This document shows, piece after piece, positions 1 through 7,867 of a stretch of DNA of 39,824 bases. Each line of letters starts with the position of its first letter. Positions within the stretch are counted from its first letter, which is position 1. Source of the DNA: Candidatus Ruthenibacterium merdigallinarum (GTDB lineage: Bacteria > Bacillota > Clostridia > Oscillospirales > Ruminococcaceae); the NCBI GenBank assembly GCA_019113785.1, contig DXGT01000034.1, positions 1 through 39,824 on the forward strand. The letters are read 5' to 3'. Under the pieces are notes generated by a model. It did no database searches, was not told the DNA's origin, and was given only the letters and a program-made list of their open reading frames with translations. Position numbers and translations under genes: made by a program.

Positions 1-543
1 CACGTCACGCAGTACGGCGCGCTGATGGACCCGCGCTGCACATGGCTGGAAAACCTTCTGATGCACGAGTACACCGAGTGCTACCTGTACTGGTCGTGCG
101 CGCAGGACGAGACCGACCGGCGCGTCAAAAAAATCTGGCAGCGCCAGCTGGAGGCGGAGGTGGGCCACCTGCACGCCGCGGCCAAACTGCTGGAGCAGCA
201 CGAAAACAAACACTGGAGCGACGTGCTGGGCGACGGCGCGTTTCCCGAGCCCATCCGCTTTGCGCCGCAGAAGGAATATATCCGCAAAGTGCTGGCCGGG
301 ACTGTGGAGGACACCGCGCTGCGCGAAGAGGTGGTGCCCTTGCGCGAGCTTGCGCCGGACGCGGACTACTGGGCCTACCAGCAGGCCGTGTGCCCGCGCG
401 CGGCGTCTGTGCCCAGCCACTGCGTCATCCGCGACGCCATCGCCGAAAACGGGCAGGACTACCGCTTCGAAGAGAGCGAGCATCCCGTTGCGGCGCTGCG
501 CACGCGCAAAAAGGACAACACCCAGCTGGCCCGCAGCGTGTAA
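1..543 (+). CDS. C-terminal part of a ferritin-like helical protein (5' end outside window)
   Basis: The frame is open from the first base (HVTQYGAL precedes the first Met at base 25), so the gene starts upstream and only its last ~180 residues are here. The visible part begins with two amphipathic helices carrying E/H residues (LLMHEYTECYLYW, then RQLEAEVGHLHAAAKLLEQHE). The E-x6-Y and E-x2-H spacing resembles the metal-ligand helices of ferritin-like or rubrerythrin-type four-helix bundles. The remaining ~110 residues, rich in charge, match nothing I recognise. No catalytic role can be assigned. It ends at TAA just before a hairpin at 581-611. The ferritin-like reading is an inference from helix pattern only. 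Confidence 0.5.
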   Translation, partial: HVTQYGALMDPRCTWLENLLMHEYTECYLYWSCAQDETDRRVKKIWQRQLEAEVGHLHAAAKLLEQHENKHWSDVLGDGAFPEPIRFAPQKEYIRKVLAGTVEDTALREEVVPLRELAPDADYWAYQQAVCPRAASVPSHCVIRDAIAENGQDYRFEESEHPVAALRTRKKDNTQLARSV

Positions 544-580
544 GCGCTGCGCGCGGGCCGCATCGCCTGCCGGCAGCGCA

Positions 581-611
581 AAGGCGCAGGGGCCGTATGT
601 CCCTGCGCCTT
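581..611 (+). terminator. Hairpin between convergent genes
   Basis: An 11-bp perfect stem (AAGGCGCAGGG / CCCTGCGCCTT) with a 9-base loop is followed by CTTTGTCTC. It sits between the end of the ferritin-like gene and the convergent end of the phosphofructokinase gene, so it may serve both strands. The T-tract is poor on each side. Confidence 0.6.
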
Positions 612-651
612 CTTTGTCTCTTCGGTTTCAGAGCCCCGCGCGCAAAGCGCC

Positions 652-1872
652 TCACAGCACAAGGTGCCGGGGCAGGCCGTCGATGAACAGCGGCGAAAGC
701 TCCGCCTGCACCAGCGGGCGGGCGTAATCGAGGAACTCCTGCTTCATATCGGTGAAATCGTCGTTCACCCATTCCAGCGGCACCTTTTTCTCAAGGTTCG
801 CCACCTCGTGCACGTCGTGCGGCTCGGTGGTGCACTGGTACGGGTCGTTCGAAATGCGCTTCAAGGCGATCATCTCGCCCGTGTGCCCTTCAAACGCGGC
901 CTTGGCCGCCGCGCCGCCCACCTGATACGCCTCGGTGATGTCCGTGCGGCTGGCCATGTGCGCGGCGCAGCGCTGCAGCGTGGACAATTCGATCGAGCGC
1001 GTTTTTGTGTCGAGGTTCATCGCCACCTGGTTTGCCAGATAGCGCGAGGTGCCCGTCAGGCTCTGATGGCCGAACGCGTCTACAAAGTGCGCGTCGTTGG
1101 ACAGCTCGCACACGTAGCGCCCGTCCGGCAACTTGATGCCCTCGGACACGGCGATGACGATGGAGGCGCTGTCCTTCTGCATGCGCGCCACTTTTTCAAT
1201 GAAGCGGTCGACGTGGAACGGCACCTCCGGCAGGCAGATCATGTCCACGCCCTCGCAGTCGCTTGCGCGGGACAGCGCCGCCGCAGCCGTCAGCCAGCCT
1301 GCGTTGCGGCCCATGATCTCCACAATGGTGACATACTTCGTGCCGTACACCGTGGCGTCGCGCACCAGCTCCTTCATCACGATGCTGATGTATTTGGCGG
1401 CCGAGCCGTAGCCGGGCGTGTGGTCGGTGACCATCAGGTCATTGTCGATGGTCTTGGGCACGCCCATAAAGCGGATGTCGCTGCCGACGGTTTCGGCGTA
1501 GTCGGCCAGCTTGCAGATGGTGTCCATGCTGTCGTTGCCGCCGATGTAGAAGAAATAGCCGATGTCCAGCTTTTTCAGAATGGCAAACAGCTTTTCATAC
1601 ACGGCGGGGTCTTTCGCCGGGTCGGGCAGTTTGTAACGGCACGAGCCGAGGTACGACGAGGGCGTGCGCTTGAGCAGCTCCACCTCCATCGTGCCGGGCA
1701 GCTTTTCGTTCAAATCGACATATCGCTCTTCCAGAAGGCCCTGCACGCCGTTGCACATGCCGTACACGCGCGTGGCGCCGCGCTTCTGGCAGGCCTGGAA
1801 CACGCCCGCCAAACTGGCGTTGATCACCGCAGTGGGGCCGCCGCTCTGGCCTACGATCGCATTTTTTGCCAT
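652..1872 (-). CDS. pfp: PPi-dependent 6-phosphofructokinase
   Basis: A 406-residue phosphofructokinase that phosphorylates fructose 6-phosphate in the cytoplasm. The substrate-specificity positions are of the pyrophosphate type: GGNDS at residues 111-115 puts Asp114 where ATP enzymes have Gly (GGDGS), and VPKTIDND at 138-145 has Lys140 where ATP enzymes have Gly (PGTIDND). Asp143 in TIDND is the expected catalytic base. PPi enzymes are reversible, so it could work in glycolysis or gluconeogenesis. I chose the ATG at 1872 because AAGGAG lies 8 bases upstream; a GTG three codons earlier (1881) is less well placed. It is monocistronic, with a -10 box and small palindrome upstream. Donor specificity is inferred from these two residues. 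Confidence 0.92.
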   Translation of the reverse strand: MAKNAIVGQSGGPTAVINASLAGVFQACQKRGATRVYGMCNGVQGLLEERYVDLNEKLPGTMEVELLKRTPSSYLGSCRYKLPDPAKDPAVYEKLFAILKKLDIGYFFYIGGNDSMDTICKLADYAETVGSDIRFMGVPKTIDNDLMVTDHTPGYGSAAKYISIVMKELVRDATVYGTKYVTIVEIMGRNAGWLTAAAALSRASDCEGVDMICLPEVPFHVDRFIEKVARMQKDSASIVIAVSEGIKLPDGRYVCELSNDAHFVDAFGHQSLTGTSRYLANQVAMNLDTKTRSIELSTLQRCAAHMASRTDITEAYQVGGAAAKAAFEGHTGEMIALKRISNDPYQCTTEPHDVHEVANLEKKVPLEWVNDDFTDMKQEFLDYARPLVQAELSPLFIDGLPRHLVL

Positions 1873-1895
1873 CCTCAACACTCCTTACTCCTTTG

Positions 1896-1914
1896 TGAGT
1901 TTACTCAAATTATA
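1896..1914 (-). promoter_or_regulatory. pfp promoter -10 with small palindrome
   Basis: On the minus strand TATAAT (plus 1909-1914) is preceded by TGA, giving an extended -10; no good -35 is seen. The near-palindrome TGAGT-TT-ACTCA (1896-1907) starts right after it, at about the transcription start, and could be a repressor site. The operator role is speculative. Confidence 0.55.
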
Positions 1915-2021
1915 TCATCTCCCTCTCCGGTTTTGTAGAGGCAATTTTCACAAAAAGCCACAAAATTTATCACAAAAAGCACCATCCCTCGCCGCATGCC
2001 GCCCAAACCGTGAAAAAAAGA

Positions 2022-2050
2022 TTGACAAGGGCGCGGCCCTTTGGTATATT
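2022..2050 (+). promoter_or_regulatory. Promoter of tRNA-Leu
   Basis: TTGACA (2022-2027), a 17-base spacer and TATATT (2045-2050), ending 29 bases before the tRNA. This is an almost consensus sigma-A promoter. Confidence 0.9.
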
Positions 2051-2079
2051 ATTAGTTGCGGCCACGAGCCGCCCTATAT

Positions 2080-2163
2080 GCGGAAGTGCTGGAATCGGCA
2101 GACAGGCACGTTTGAGGTGCGTGTGTCCATGACGTGTGGGTTCAAGTCCCATCTTCCGCACCA
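2080..2163 (+). tRNA. tRNA-Leu (anticodon GAG)
   Basis: Class II tRNA. The acceptor stem is GCGGAAG/CTTCCGC, with discriminator A and an encoded CCA at 2161-2163. The anticodon stem CACGT/GCGTG encloses the loop TTGAGGT with anticodon GAG. A long variable arm and the T-loop TTCAAGT follow. It has its own strong promoter and a terminator six bases downstream, so it is a single-gene unit. Confidence 0.95.
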
Positions 2164-2168
2164 GAAAA

Positions 2169-2196
2169 CCCGAGCGCAACCGCGCTCGGGTTTTTT
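2169..2196 (+). terminator. Terminator of tRNA-Leu
   Basis: A 9-bp stem CCCGAGCGC / GCGCTCGGG with loop AACC is followed by TTTTTTC. It is a textbook rho-independent terminator. Confidence 0.95.
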
Positions 2197-2245
2197 CTTT
2201 TTTCTCTCCTCCGGCGGCGCTGCGGCGGGAAATATTTACACGCAG

Positions 2246-2297
2246 TTCACAGATTGCGGGGATGGATGCGGTATAATTGCTAATAGTATTAGCAATT
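2246..2297 (+). promoter_or_regulatory. Promoter and 23-bp palindromic operator of the MarR/DUF1538/PII-like operon
   Basis: TATAAT at 2272-2277 is the likely -10; TTCACA (2246-2251) is a poor -35 with a 20-base spacer. A perfect palindrome of two 11-bp arms, AATTGCTAATA and TATTAGCAATT, around one central G spans 2275-2297. It overlaps the -10 and covers the predicted start point. It ends 17 bases before the marR start codon, a typical place for MarR autorepression (inference). Confidence 0.85.
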
Positions 2298-2314
2298 GAA
2301 GGGAGCGTTCCGCG

Positions 2315-2785
2315 ATGGATTACCGCGCGATCGCACAGTCGCTGGTGGAGCTGCATGCCGCGCTGCGCCTGGGGCCCGTTGCGCGCCAGCTCTCCGAGCT
2401 GGACTGCGGCACGTTTCTGGCGCTGCAATTGCTCTCGTCCGGCGACGCCCACCCGTGCGAGCTCAGCCGCAAAATGGGCGTCAGCACGGCGCGCGTGGCG
2501 GCGCTGGTGAACCATCTGGAGCGCGGCGGCCTCGCCGTGCGCCGCCCCGACCCGGACGACAGCCGCGCGGTGACCGTGTCGCTGACGCCGGCCGGCAAGG
2601 CGCGCATCTGCGAAAAGCGCGAGGCCGCGGTGAGCGCATTGGCCGGGGCGCTGCAGGCGCTCGGGCCGCGGGAGGCGCAGGCGTATCTGCGCATCCAGCG
2701 CAAGATCCTCTCCCATATGACGCAGCATGGCCAGAGCGCATCCGGGCTGTGCGCAGAAAAGGAGGCCATGCAGATCTGTGAATGA
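2315..2785 (+). CDS. MarR-family transcriptional regulator
   Basis: A 156-residue winged-helix regulator. The HTH lies at about residues 47-70 (CELSRKMGVSTARVAALVNHLERGG), followed by the wing RRPDPDDSRAVTVSLTPAG with the DxR motif (DDSR) of the family. Length is typical. The ATG at 2315 is set by GAAGGGAG nine bases upstream. It is the first gene of a three-gene operon: its TGA (2783-2785) overlaps the GTG start of the DUF1538 gene at 2778. The 23-bp palindrome immediately upstream is its probable binding site, so it likely represses its own operon in response to a small molecule. The ligand is unknown. Confidence 0.9.
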   Translation: MDYRAIAQSLVELHAALRLGPVARQLSELDCGTFLALQLLSSGDAHPCELSRKMGVSTARVAALVNHLERGGLAVRRPDPDDSRAVTVSLTPAGKARICEKREAAVSALAGALQALGPREAQAYLRIQRKILSHMTQHGQSASGLCAEKEAMQICE

Positions 2786-4298
2786 AAAGCTGAAAGAAAA
2801 AATTTCCGAGTCGCTCTCCAGCGTGATGCCGATCACGGTGATCGTGCTGCTTTTGAGCGTCACGCTGGTGCCGCTGGAAAACGGCACGTGGACGCTGTTT
2901 TTGTGCGGCGCGGCGCTTTTGATCGTCGGCATGGGCTTTTTCCAGCTGGGTGCGGAAATGGCCATGACGCCGCTGGGCCAGGGCGTCGGCGGGCGTCTGA
3001 TCAAAAGCCGCCGCATTCCCGTGATGCTGCTGGCCGCCTTCGGCATGGGCGTGCTCATCACCATCGCCGAGCCCGACCTGCAGGTGCTGGCCAACCAGGT
3101 GGCGTCCATCCCGAACCCGGTGCTGATTTGGACGGTAGCTGCGGGCGTGGGCGTTTTCCTGGCGGCGGCCGTGCTGCGCATCCTTCTGCACATGAGCCTT
3201 GCGCGGATTTTGCTGGCGCTGTATGTGTTCCTGTTCGCGCTCTCCTTCTTCTCGCCCGACGCGTTCACCGCCGTGGCGTTCGACTCCGGCGGCGTGACCA
3301 CCGGCCCGATGACCGTGCCCTTTATCATGGCGCTGGGCGTGGGCCTGTCCGCCGCCCGCAGCGACCGCGACGGCGCCACCGACAGCTTCGGCCTTGTGGC
3401 GCTGTGCAGCGTGGGGCCCATTTTGACCGTGCTTTTGCTGGGCATCTTTTACAACCCCACCGACGCCGCGTACACCGCGGCCGAGATCCCGGCCGTCGTC
3501 ACCACGCAGGACGTGCTGCGCGTGTTCGCCGCCGCCCTGCCCCACTACGCCAAAGAAGTCGCCGTCAGCCTTTTGCCCATCGCGGGCGTATTCGCGCTGT
3601 TCCAACTGGCGACGCGCTGCTACCACCGCCGGCAGGTGCTGCGCATGATCGTGGGCTTTGTGTACACGATCGCCGGCCTGATTTTGTTTTTGACCGGTGT
3701 GAACGTCGGTTTCGCCCCGGTTGGCAGCCTGCTGGGCAGCGGCCTTGCCGGCGGGGCGTTCAAATGGCTGATGGCGCCCATCGGCGCCGTGATCGGCTAT
3801 TACATCGTAAAGGCCGAGCCCGCCGTGCAGGTGCTCAACAAGCAGGTGGAGGACATCACCGGCGGCACCATTTCGCGGGGGATGATGAACATGGCGCTGT
3901 CCGCGGGCGTGGCGTGCGCCGTAGCACTGTCGATGGCGCGCGTTTTGACGGGGTTCAACATCTACTGGGTGCTCATTCCCGGCTACGCGCTCGCCCTTGC
4001 GATGAGCCGCTTTGTGCCTGCCGTGTTCGTGGGCATCGCGTTCGACTCCGGCGGCGTCGCCAGCGGGCCCATGACGTCCACGTTCCTTCTGCCGCTCTCC
4101 ATGGGCGCCTGCGCGGCCGTGGGCGGCAATGTGGTCACGGACGCGTTCGGCGTGGTGGCGCTGGTGGCGCTGGCGCCGCTGATTGCCATTCAGGTGATGG
4201 GGCTGGTGTACGCGCGCCGTGCGCAGGCCGCGCCCGCGCCCCTGCCCGCTGCGGCGGATGAGGATACCATCGTTGAGATCGAGGAGGATTTCGAATGA
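2778..4298 (+). CDS. DUF1538 family integral membrane protein
   Basis: A 506-residue polytopic membrane protein, roughly twelve hydrophobic segments, recognised as DUF1538. It is an internal duplication: the signature AFDSGGVTTGPMT near residue 167 recurs as AFDSGGVASGPMT near residue 421, each inside a Gly-rich hydrophobic segment, and LGxEMAMTPLG in the N-terminal half is also typical. The repeated DSGG motif within membrane segments suggests a transporter or channel with two inverted or tandem halves (inference; family function is unknown). GTG at 2778 is chosen because it is in frame before NEKLKEK and AAGGAGG lies 12 bases upstream. Its last codons form an ATGA overlap with the PII-like gene, so the two are probably translated together. 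Confidence 0.85.
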   Translation: MNEKLKEKISESLSSVMPITVIVLLLSVTLVPLENGTWTLFLCGAALLIVGMGFFQLGAEMAMTPLGQGVGGRLIKSRRIPVMLLAAFGMGVLITIAEPDLQVLANQVASIPNPVLIWTVAAGVGVFLAAAVLRILLHMSLARILLALYVFLFALSFFSPDAFTAVAFDSGGVTTGPMTVPFIMALGVGLSAARSDRDGATDSFGLVALCSVGPILTVLLLGIFYNPTDAAYTAAEIPAVVTTQDVLRVFAAALPHYAKEVAVSLLPIAGVFALFQLATRCYHRRQVLRMIVGFVYTIAGLILFLTGVNVGFAPVGSLLGSGLAGGAFKWLMAPIGAVIGYYIVKAEPAVQVLNKQVEDITGGTISRGMMNMALSAGVACAVALSMARVLTGFNIYWVLIPGYALALAMSRFVPAVFVGIAFDSGGVASGPMTSTFLLPLSMGACAAVGGNVVTDAFGVVALVALAPLIAIQVMGLVYARRAQAAPAPLPAAADEDTIVEIEEDFE

Positions 4299-5032
4299 AC
4301 ATTCTGCGCCTTGACGCGCATTCGCAAGAGGGAAAGCAAGCTGCGCCGCGCATGGCGATGTTCGTGACGCGCACGGAGGACGAAAAAAAACTCGCGCATA
4401 TTCTGGACGCTCTGCATGTGCCCGTCAGCTTCCAGTGCCGCGCAAGCGGCACCGCCCCGTCGGAGCTGCTGGATATTTTCGGTTTGGGCGGCACGGCGCG
4501 CCTTGTCACGGCGGGCTTTGTGCCGCGCGGCGCGGTGCGCGCGCTGTTCGCGCAGACGGGCCGCGAACTGGGCTTTCACCGGCGCGGCGGCGGCATCGTG
4601 TTCACGGTGCCGGTCACCGGATTGCTGGGGCCGCTGTATCATCTGCTTTGTGAAGAAACACGCGCGCTTGCAAACGGGCGCGCCGGGGAAAGGACGGAAA
4701 ACGATATGGAGCAAGTGGAGGAAAGATCCCGCTACAATGTGATCTGGGCCAGCGTGTCGGCGGGCTGCAGCGACGATGTGATCGACGCCGCGCGCGCGGC
4801 CGGCGCCAAGGGCGGCACGGTGCTGCACGGCCGCCGGCGCGTCTCGCCGCAGGCCAGCGCGCACTTTGGCATTCCCATGCAGGACGAGCAGGAATTTGTG
4901 ATGATCGTCGTGCCGCGCGAGAAAAAGACGGACGTGATGGCGGCGATCGGCGAAAAGTGCGGGCTGCACAGCCCGGCGCACGGCATGGTGCTGTCCCTTC
5001 CCATCGACGAGGCCATCGGGCTGGAGGGATAA
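4295..5032 (+). CDS. Tandem PII-like (GlnB-fold) regulatory protein
   Basis: A 245-residue soluble protein with two PII-like halves joined by a charged linker. The N-terminal half (about 15-120) has FGLGGTARLVTAGFVP and GGGIVFTVPVTGLLG. The C-terminal half (about 138-245) has AARAAGAKGGTVLHGRR, resembling the PII B-loop/T-loop region, then QEFVMIVVPREK and HGMVLSLPID. PII proteins sense nucleotides or metabolites and gate membrane transporters, as with AmtB-GlnK or SbtA-SbtB. The start overlaps the DUF1538 stop (ATGA, 4295-4298), so the membrane protein is its most likely partner. The sensing residues cannot be named from sequence alone. It is the last gene of the operon. Confidence 0.8.
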   Translation: MNILRLDAHSQEGKQAAPRMAMFVTRTEDEKKLAHILDALHVPVSFQCRASGTAPSELLDIFGLGGTARLVTAGFVPRGAVRALFAQTGRELGFHRRGGGIVFTVPVTGLLGPLYHLLCEETRALANGRAGERTENDMEQVEERSRYNVIWASVSAGCSDDVIDAARAAGAKGGTVLHGRRRVSPQASAHFGIPMQDEQEFVMIVVPREKKTDVMAAIGEKCGLHSPAHGMVLSLPIDEAIGLEG

Positions 5033-5128
5033 GCGCGCTCTGCACCCCCCGGATAAAAAATATGGATACCCCGGCGCCCGGCTGCGCATACTGACGGTGT
5101 AAGCGCACAGAGGCAAGGGGGTGTCCTT

Positions 5129-5320
5129 ATGAAAAAAGACGCGCACAAGCCGGCCGGACGCCGCGCCGGCGCATCCGGGCGCATCGTGGCCAGCGCAGGG
5201 GGCGCTTTTGCGCAGCGGCCCGGCGAGAGCGAGTACAAAAGCCTGACGCAGGACGCGTGGTTCCCGTCCCTGTACGAGGACGACCGCGCAGACGCGCCCG
5301 ATGAATGGGATGCGGACTGA
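5129..5320 (+). CDS. Small hypothetical protein, 63 residues
   Basis: A short ORF starting MKKDAHKPAGRRAGA, basic and low-complexity at the N-terminus and strongly acidic at the C-terminus (SLYEDDRADAPDEWDAD). AAGGGGGTG lies 7 bases before the ATG, a good ribosome binding site, and a strong hairpin follows at 5387. There is no signal peptide or membrane segment. I recognise no family. It is 96 bases downstream of the PII-like gene on the same strand and may be co-transcribed. Being short, it could still be non-coding. Confidence 0.5.
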   Translation: MKKDAHKPAGRRAGASGRIVASAGGAFAQRPGESEYKSLTQDAWFPSLYEDDRADAPDEWDAD

Positions 5321-5386
5321 CGCCCCTTTTGCATCGGCGCAAAGGCGCGGCAGCGTCCAAGGCCCGCTTTTTACAATTCCAAACGG

Positions 5387-5443
5387 AAGGGCCGCCGCCC
5401 TGCGAACGCGCACATCGCGCTTTGCAGGGCGGCGGCCCTTTTT
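5387..5443 (+). terminator. Strong convergent terminator
   Basis: A 17-bp perfect stem (5387-5403 with 5424-5440) encloses a 20-base loop and is followed by TTTTTGCTTTTTT on the plus strand. It separates the left plus-strand operon from the convergent GH3 gene and may terminate both. Confidence 0.9.
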
Positions 5444-5467
5444 GCTTTTTTCGGACGCGGGCGGCTT

Positions 5468-7867
5468 TTACCCGCCGGCCCGTCCCCCCTTTTGCCGCGG
5501 CGGGCGATTGCACAGCGCCAGCAGCTTTTCCAGCTGCGCGAACGTGACAAAGCCGCGCAGATTGTACGCGAGATTTTTGAACGGCAGGTCGCGCACGGCC
5601 GTGGCCGCCACGCGCCGGTTGACGGCGGGGTTCGGCGAAAATTTCAGCACGTGCATCGTCACGCGCACGGCCAGCTGCTCCAGCCGCCGCGCCAGAGGCG
5701 AAGCGCGCATCTCGCCCAGCGTGGTCTCCATCGTGTACTGCCCGGGCGCAAGCGGCCCGTTCGAGGCCGGCGCGCAGCCGCTCAGCGCGCAGAACCACGC
5801 CTGCGGGAACGCATTGTCGCAAAATGCGCCGTAGGGTCCGTCCGCGCTGTGCGCAAAGTCCGGGTGCAGCGCGTCGCCGGCCAGCGTCAACGGCGCCGAC
5901 AGGTGCAGATCGCGGCTGGAGGCCCCGACGCTGACGCGGTACGCGCCCTGCTCCACAGCAAACGCGTGCGCCGAAACATCCCAAACGGCAAAGTTTTCGC
6001 GCGCGATGCGCAGCTCCACACACCGGCTTTCGCCCGCGGCCAGTTCCACGCGCGCAAAGCCCGCCAGCGTGCGCACCGCCCGGTGCACGGCCGAGCCGCA
6101 TTTTTGCACGTACACCTGCGCCACCTCGGCGCCTGCGCGCGCTCCCTCATTGCGCAGCGTGAAGCGCACGCGCACCGCGCCGTCCGCAAGCGGCTCGCAC
6201 ACAAGGCCCTCGTAGGCAAAGCGCGTGTAGCTCAGTCCGTGCCCGAACGCAAAGCGCACGTCCCGGCCCGCCTTGTCGTAATAGCGATAGCCGACGTAGA
6301 TGCTCTCGTTGTAGGTGGCCGTGCGCGGACCCATGGGCCAGCAGTGCGCGCACGGCACGTCGCCCGCGGCCAGCGGCCAGGTCTCGGCCAGCTTGCCGCA
6401 GGGGTTTGCGCGGCCCCACAGCAGCTGCACAAGCGCCGGGCCGCCCTGCTCGCCGCCAAGGCCCGCATACAGCACCGCCCTGGCGCAACCTGCCCACGGC
6501 ATCTCGACGGGCGCGCCGCCGCACAGCACGACGACGATCTTTTTGCCCCGCTTTGCCAGCAGGCGCAAAAGGCGCGTCTGGTTCTGCGGCAGGCGCATAT
6601 GCGGGCGGTCATAGCCCTCGCTTTCAAAAATCTCCGTCAGGCCCAGGAAACACAGCACTGTGTCGGCCTGCGCCGCGCAGGCCAGCGCCGCGCGCTCCAG
6701 CGCTTCGTCAGGGCGCGGGTCCGCCAGCCGGTAGCCGGCGCTGTAGCGCACGCGAACGCCCTCGGCGCGCAGCGCGTCGAGGAACGAAACGCCGCGCGCG
6801 TTCACAAGGCTCGAACCCGAGCCCTGATAGCGCGGGCGGCGCGCCAGCGCGCCGATCACGGCCACGTTTTCCCCTTTGGCAAGCGGCAGTGCGCCGTCCT
6901 CGTTTTTCATCAGCACGGCGCTCTCCAGCGCGGCGCGCAGCGCCAGCTCTCGCCAGCGCCGCCAATGCGCATCGGGCGCGGCGGGCGCTTTTTTTGCATA
7001 GCGGAACACAAGGCGCAGCACGCGCCGGCAGCATTCGTCCACCGCCTCCTCCCGCAGCGCGCCGCTGCGCACGGCGGCCACGACCTGCCGCGCCGTCTCG
7101 CCGCCCGAGGCCGGCATCTCAAGGTCCAGCCCCGCGCGCACGGCGGCCACGCGGTCGTTGAGGGCACCCCAGTCGCTGACAACAAGGCCTTCAAACCCCC
7201 ACTCGCGGCGCAAAATGTCCCGCAGCAGGCCGGTGTGTTCCGTGACTTTTGTGCCGCCCAGCCGGTTGTAGCTGGCCATCACCGTCGCGGGGCGTCCCTC
7301 CTTGACGGCGATCTCGAACGGCTTTAAATAGATCTCGCGCAGCGCGCGCTCGTCGATCTCGGACGAGGCGCGCATGCGCCAGCTCTCCTGGTTGTTGGCG
7401 GCGTAATGCTTGAGCGAAGCGCCCACGCCGCCGCTTTGCAGGCCGCGAATCCACGCCGCGCCCAGCTTGCCGGCCAGCAGCGGGTCCTCGGAGTAATACT
7501 CGAAATTGCGCCCGCACAGCGGGCTGCGCTTGATGTTGACGCCCGGGCCCAGCAGCACCTGCACGTCCTGCGCGGCGCTCTCCTGCGCAAGGGCGCGGCC
7601 CACCTCGGCGCACAGGGCTTCGTCCCAGCTGCACGCCAGCGTGGCGGCCGTGGGGTAACAGGTGGCCGGCAGGCTGCGCCCGCCGTTTTTCTTTTCGTCC
7701 CACGGCGCTTCGCGCCGCACGCCGTGCGGCCCGTCCGCCATGCGCAGCGAGGGCACGCCCTTCGCCGGCACGGCCCTGGTGCGCCAGAAGTCGCGCCCGG
7801 TCAAAAGCGACGCCTTCTCCTCCAGCGTCAGGCTCTGCAAAACCTGTTCCAACGTCCGTTTTTTCAT
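5468..7867 (-). CDS. Glycoside hydrolase family 3 (beta-glucosidase-type)
   Basis: A 799-residue GH3 enzyme. In order it has the N-terminal (beta/alpha)8 domain with KHYAANNQE (153-161) and the nucleophile motif VVSDWGALNDR (Asp232), then the alpha/beta sandwich domain, then a fibronectin-III-like domain starting near FGHGLSYTRF. A ~110-residue C-terminal tail follows. No signal peptide is visible, so it is probably cytoplasmic and acts on imported oligosaccharides or glycosides; exact sugar specificity (glucose, xylose, N-acetylglucosamine) is not readable. The ATG at 7867 (MKKRTLEQ) overlaps the rarA stop by ATGA (7864-7867), so it is co-translated with rarA, an odd pairing. Confidence 0.92.
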   Translation of the reverse strand: MKKRTLEQVLQSLTLEEKASLLTGRDFWRTRAVPAKGVPSLRMADGPHGVRREAPWDEKKNGGRSLPATCYPTAATLACSWDEALCAEVGRALAQESAAQDVQVLLGPGVNIKRSPLCGRNFEYYSEDPLLAGKLGAAWIRGLQSGGVGASLKHYAANNQESWRMRASSEIDERALREIYLKPFEIAVKEGRPATVMASYNRLGGTKVTEHTGLLRDILRREWGFEGLVVSDWGALNDRVAAVRAGLDLEMPASGGETARQVVAAVRSGALREEAVDECCRRVLRLVFRYAKKAPAAPDAHWRRWRELALRAALESAVLMKNEDGALPLAKGENVAVIGALARRPRYQGSGSSLVNARGVSFLDALRAEGVRVRYSAGYRLADPRPDEALERAALACAAQADTVLCFLGLTEIFESEGYDRPHMRLPQNQTRLLRLLAKRGKKIVVVLCGGAPVEMPWAGCARAVLYAGLGGEQGGPALVQLLWGRANPCGKLAETWPLAAGDVPCAHCWPMGPRTATYNESIYVGYRYYDKAGRDVRFAFGHGLSYTRFAYEGLVCEPLADGAVRVRFTLRNEGARAGAEVAQVYVQKCGSAVHRAVRTLAGFARVELAAGESRCVELRIARENFAVWDVSAHAFAVEQGAYRVSVGASSRDLHLSAPLTLAGDALHPDFAHSADGPYGAFCDNAFPQAWFCALSGCAPASNGPLAPGQYTMETTLGEMRASPLARRLEQLAVRVTMHVLKFSPNPAVNRRVAATAVRDLPFKNLAYNLRGFVTFAQLEKLLALCNRPPRQKGGRAGG

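Noticed and set aside
664-1938. A 424-codon plus-strand open frame opposite the phosphofructokinase
   Set aside because: It is His/Val/Arg/Ala-rich antisense sequence created by the codon bias of the GC-rich pfp gene; no ribosome binding site or recognisable motif.
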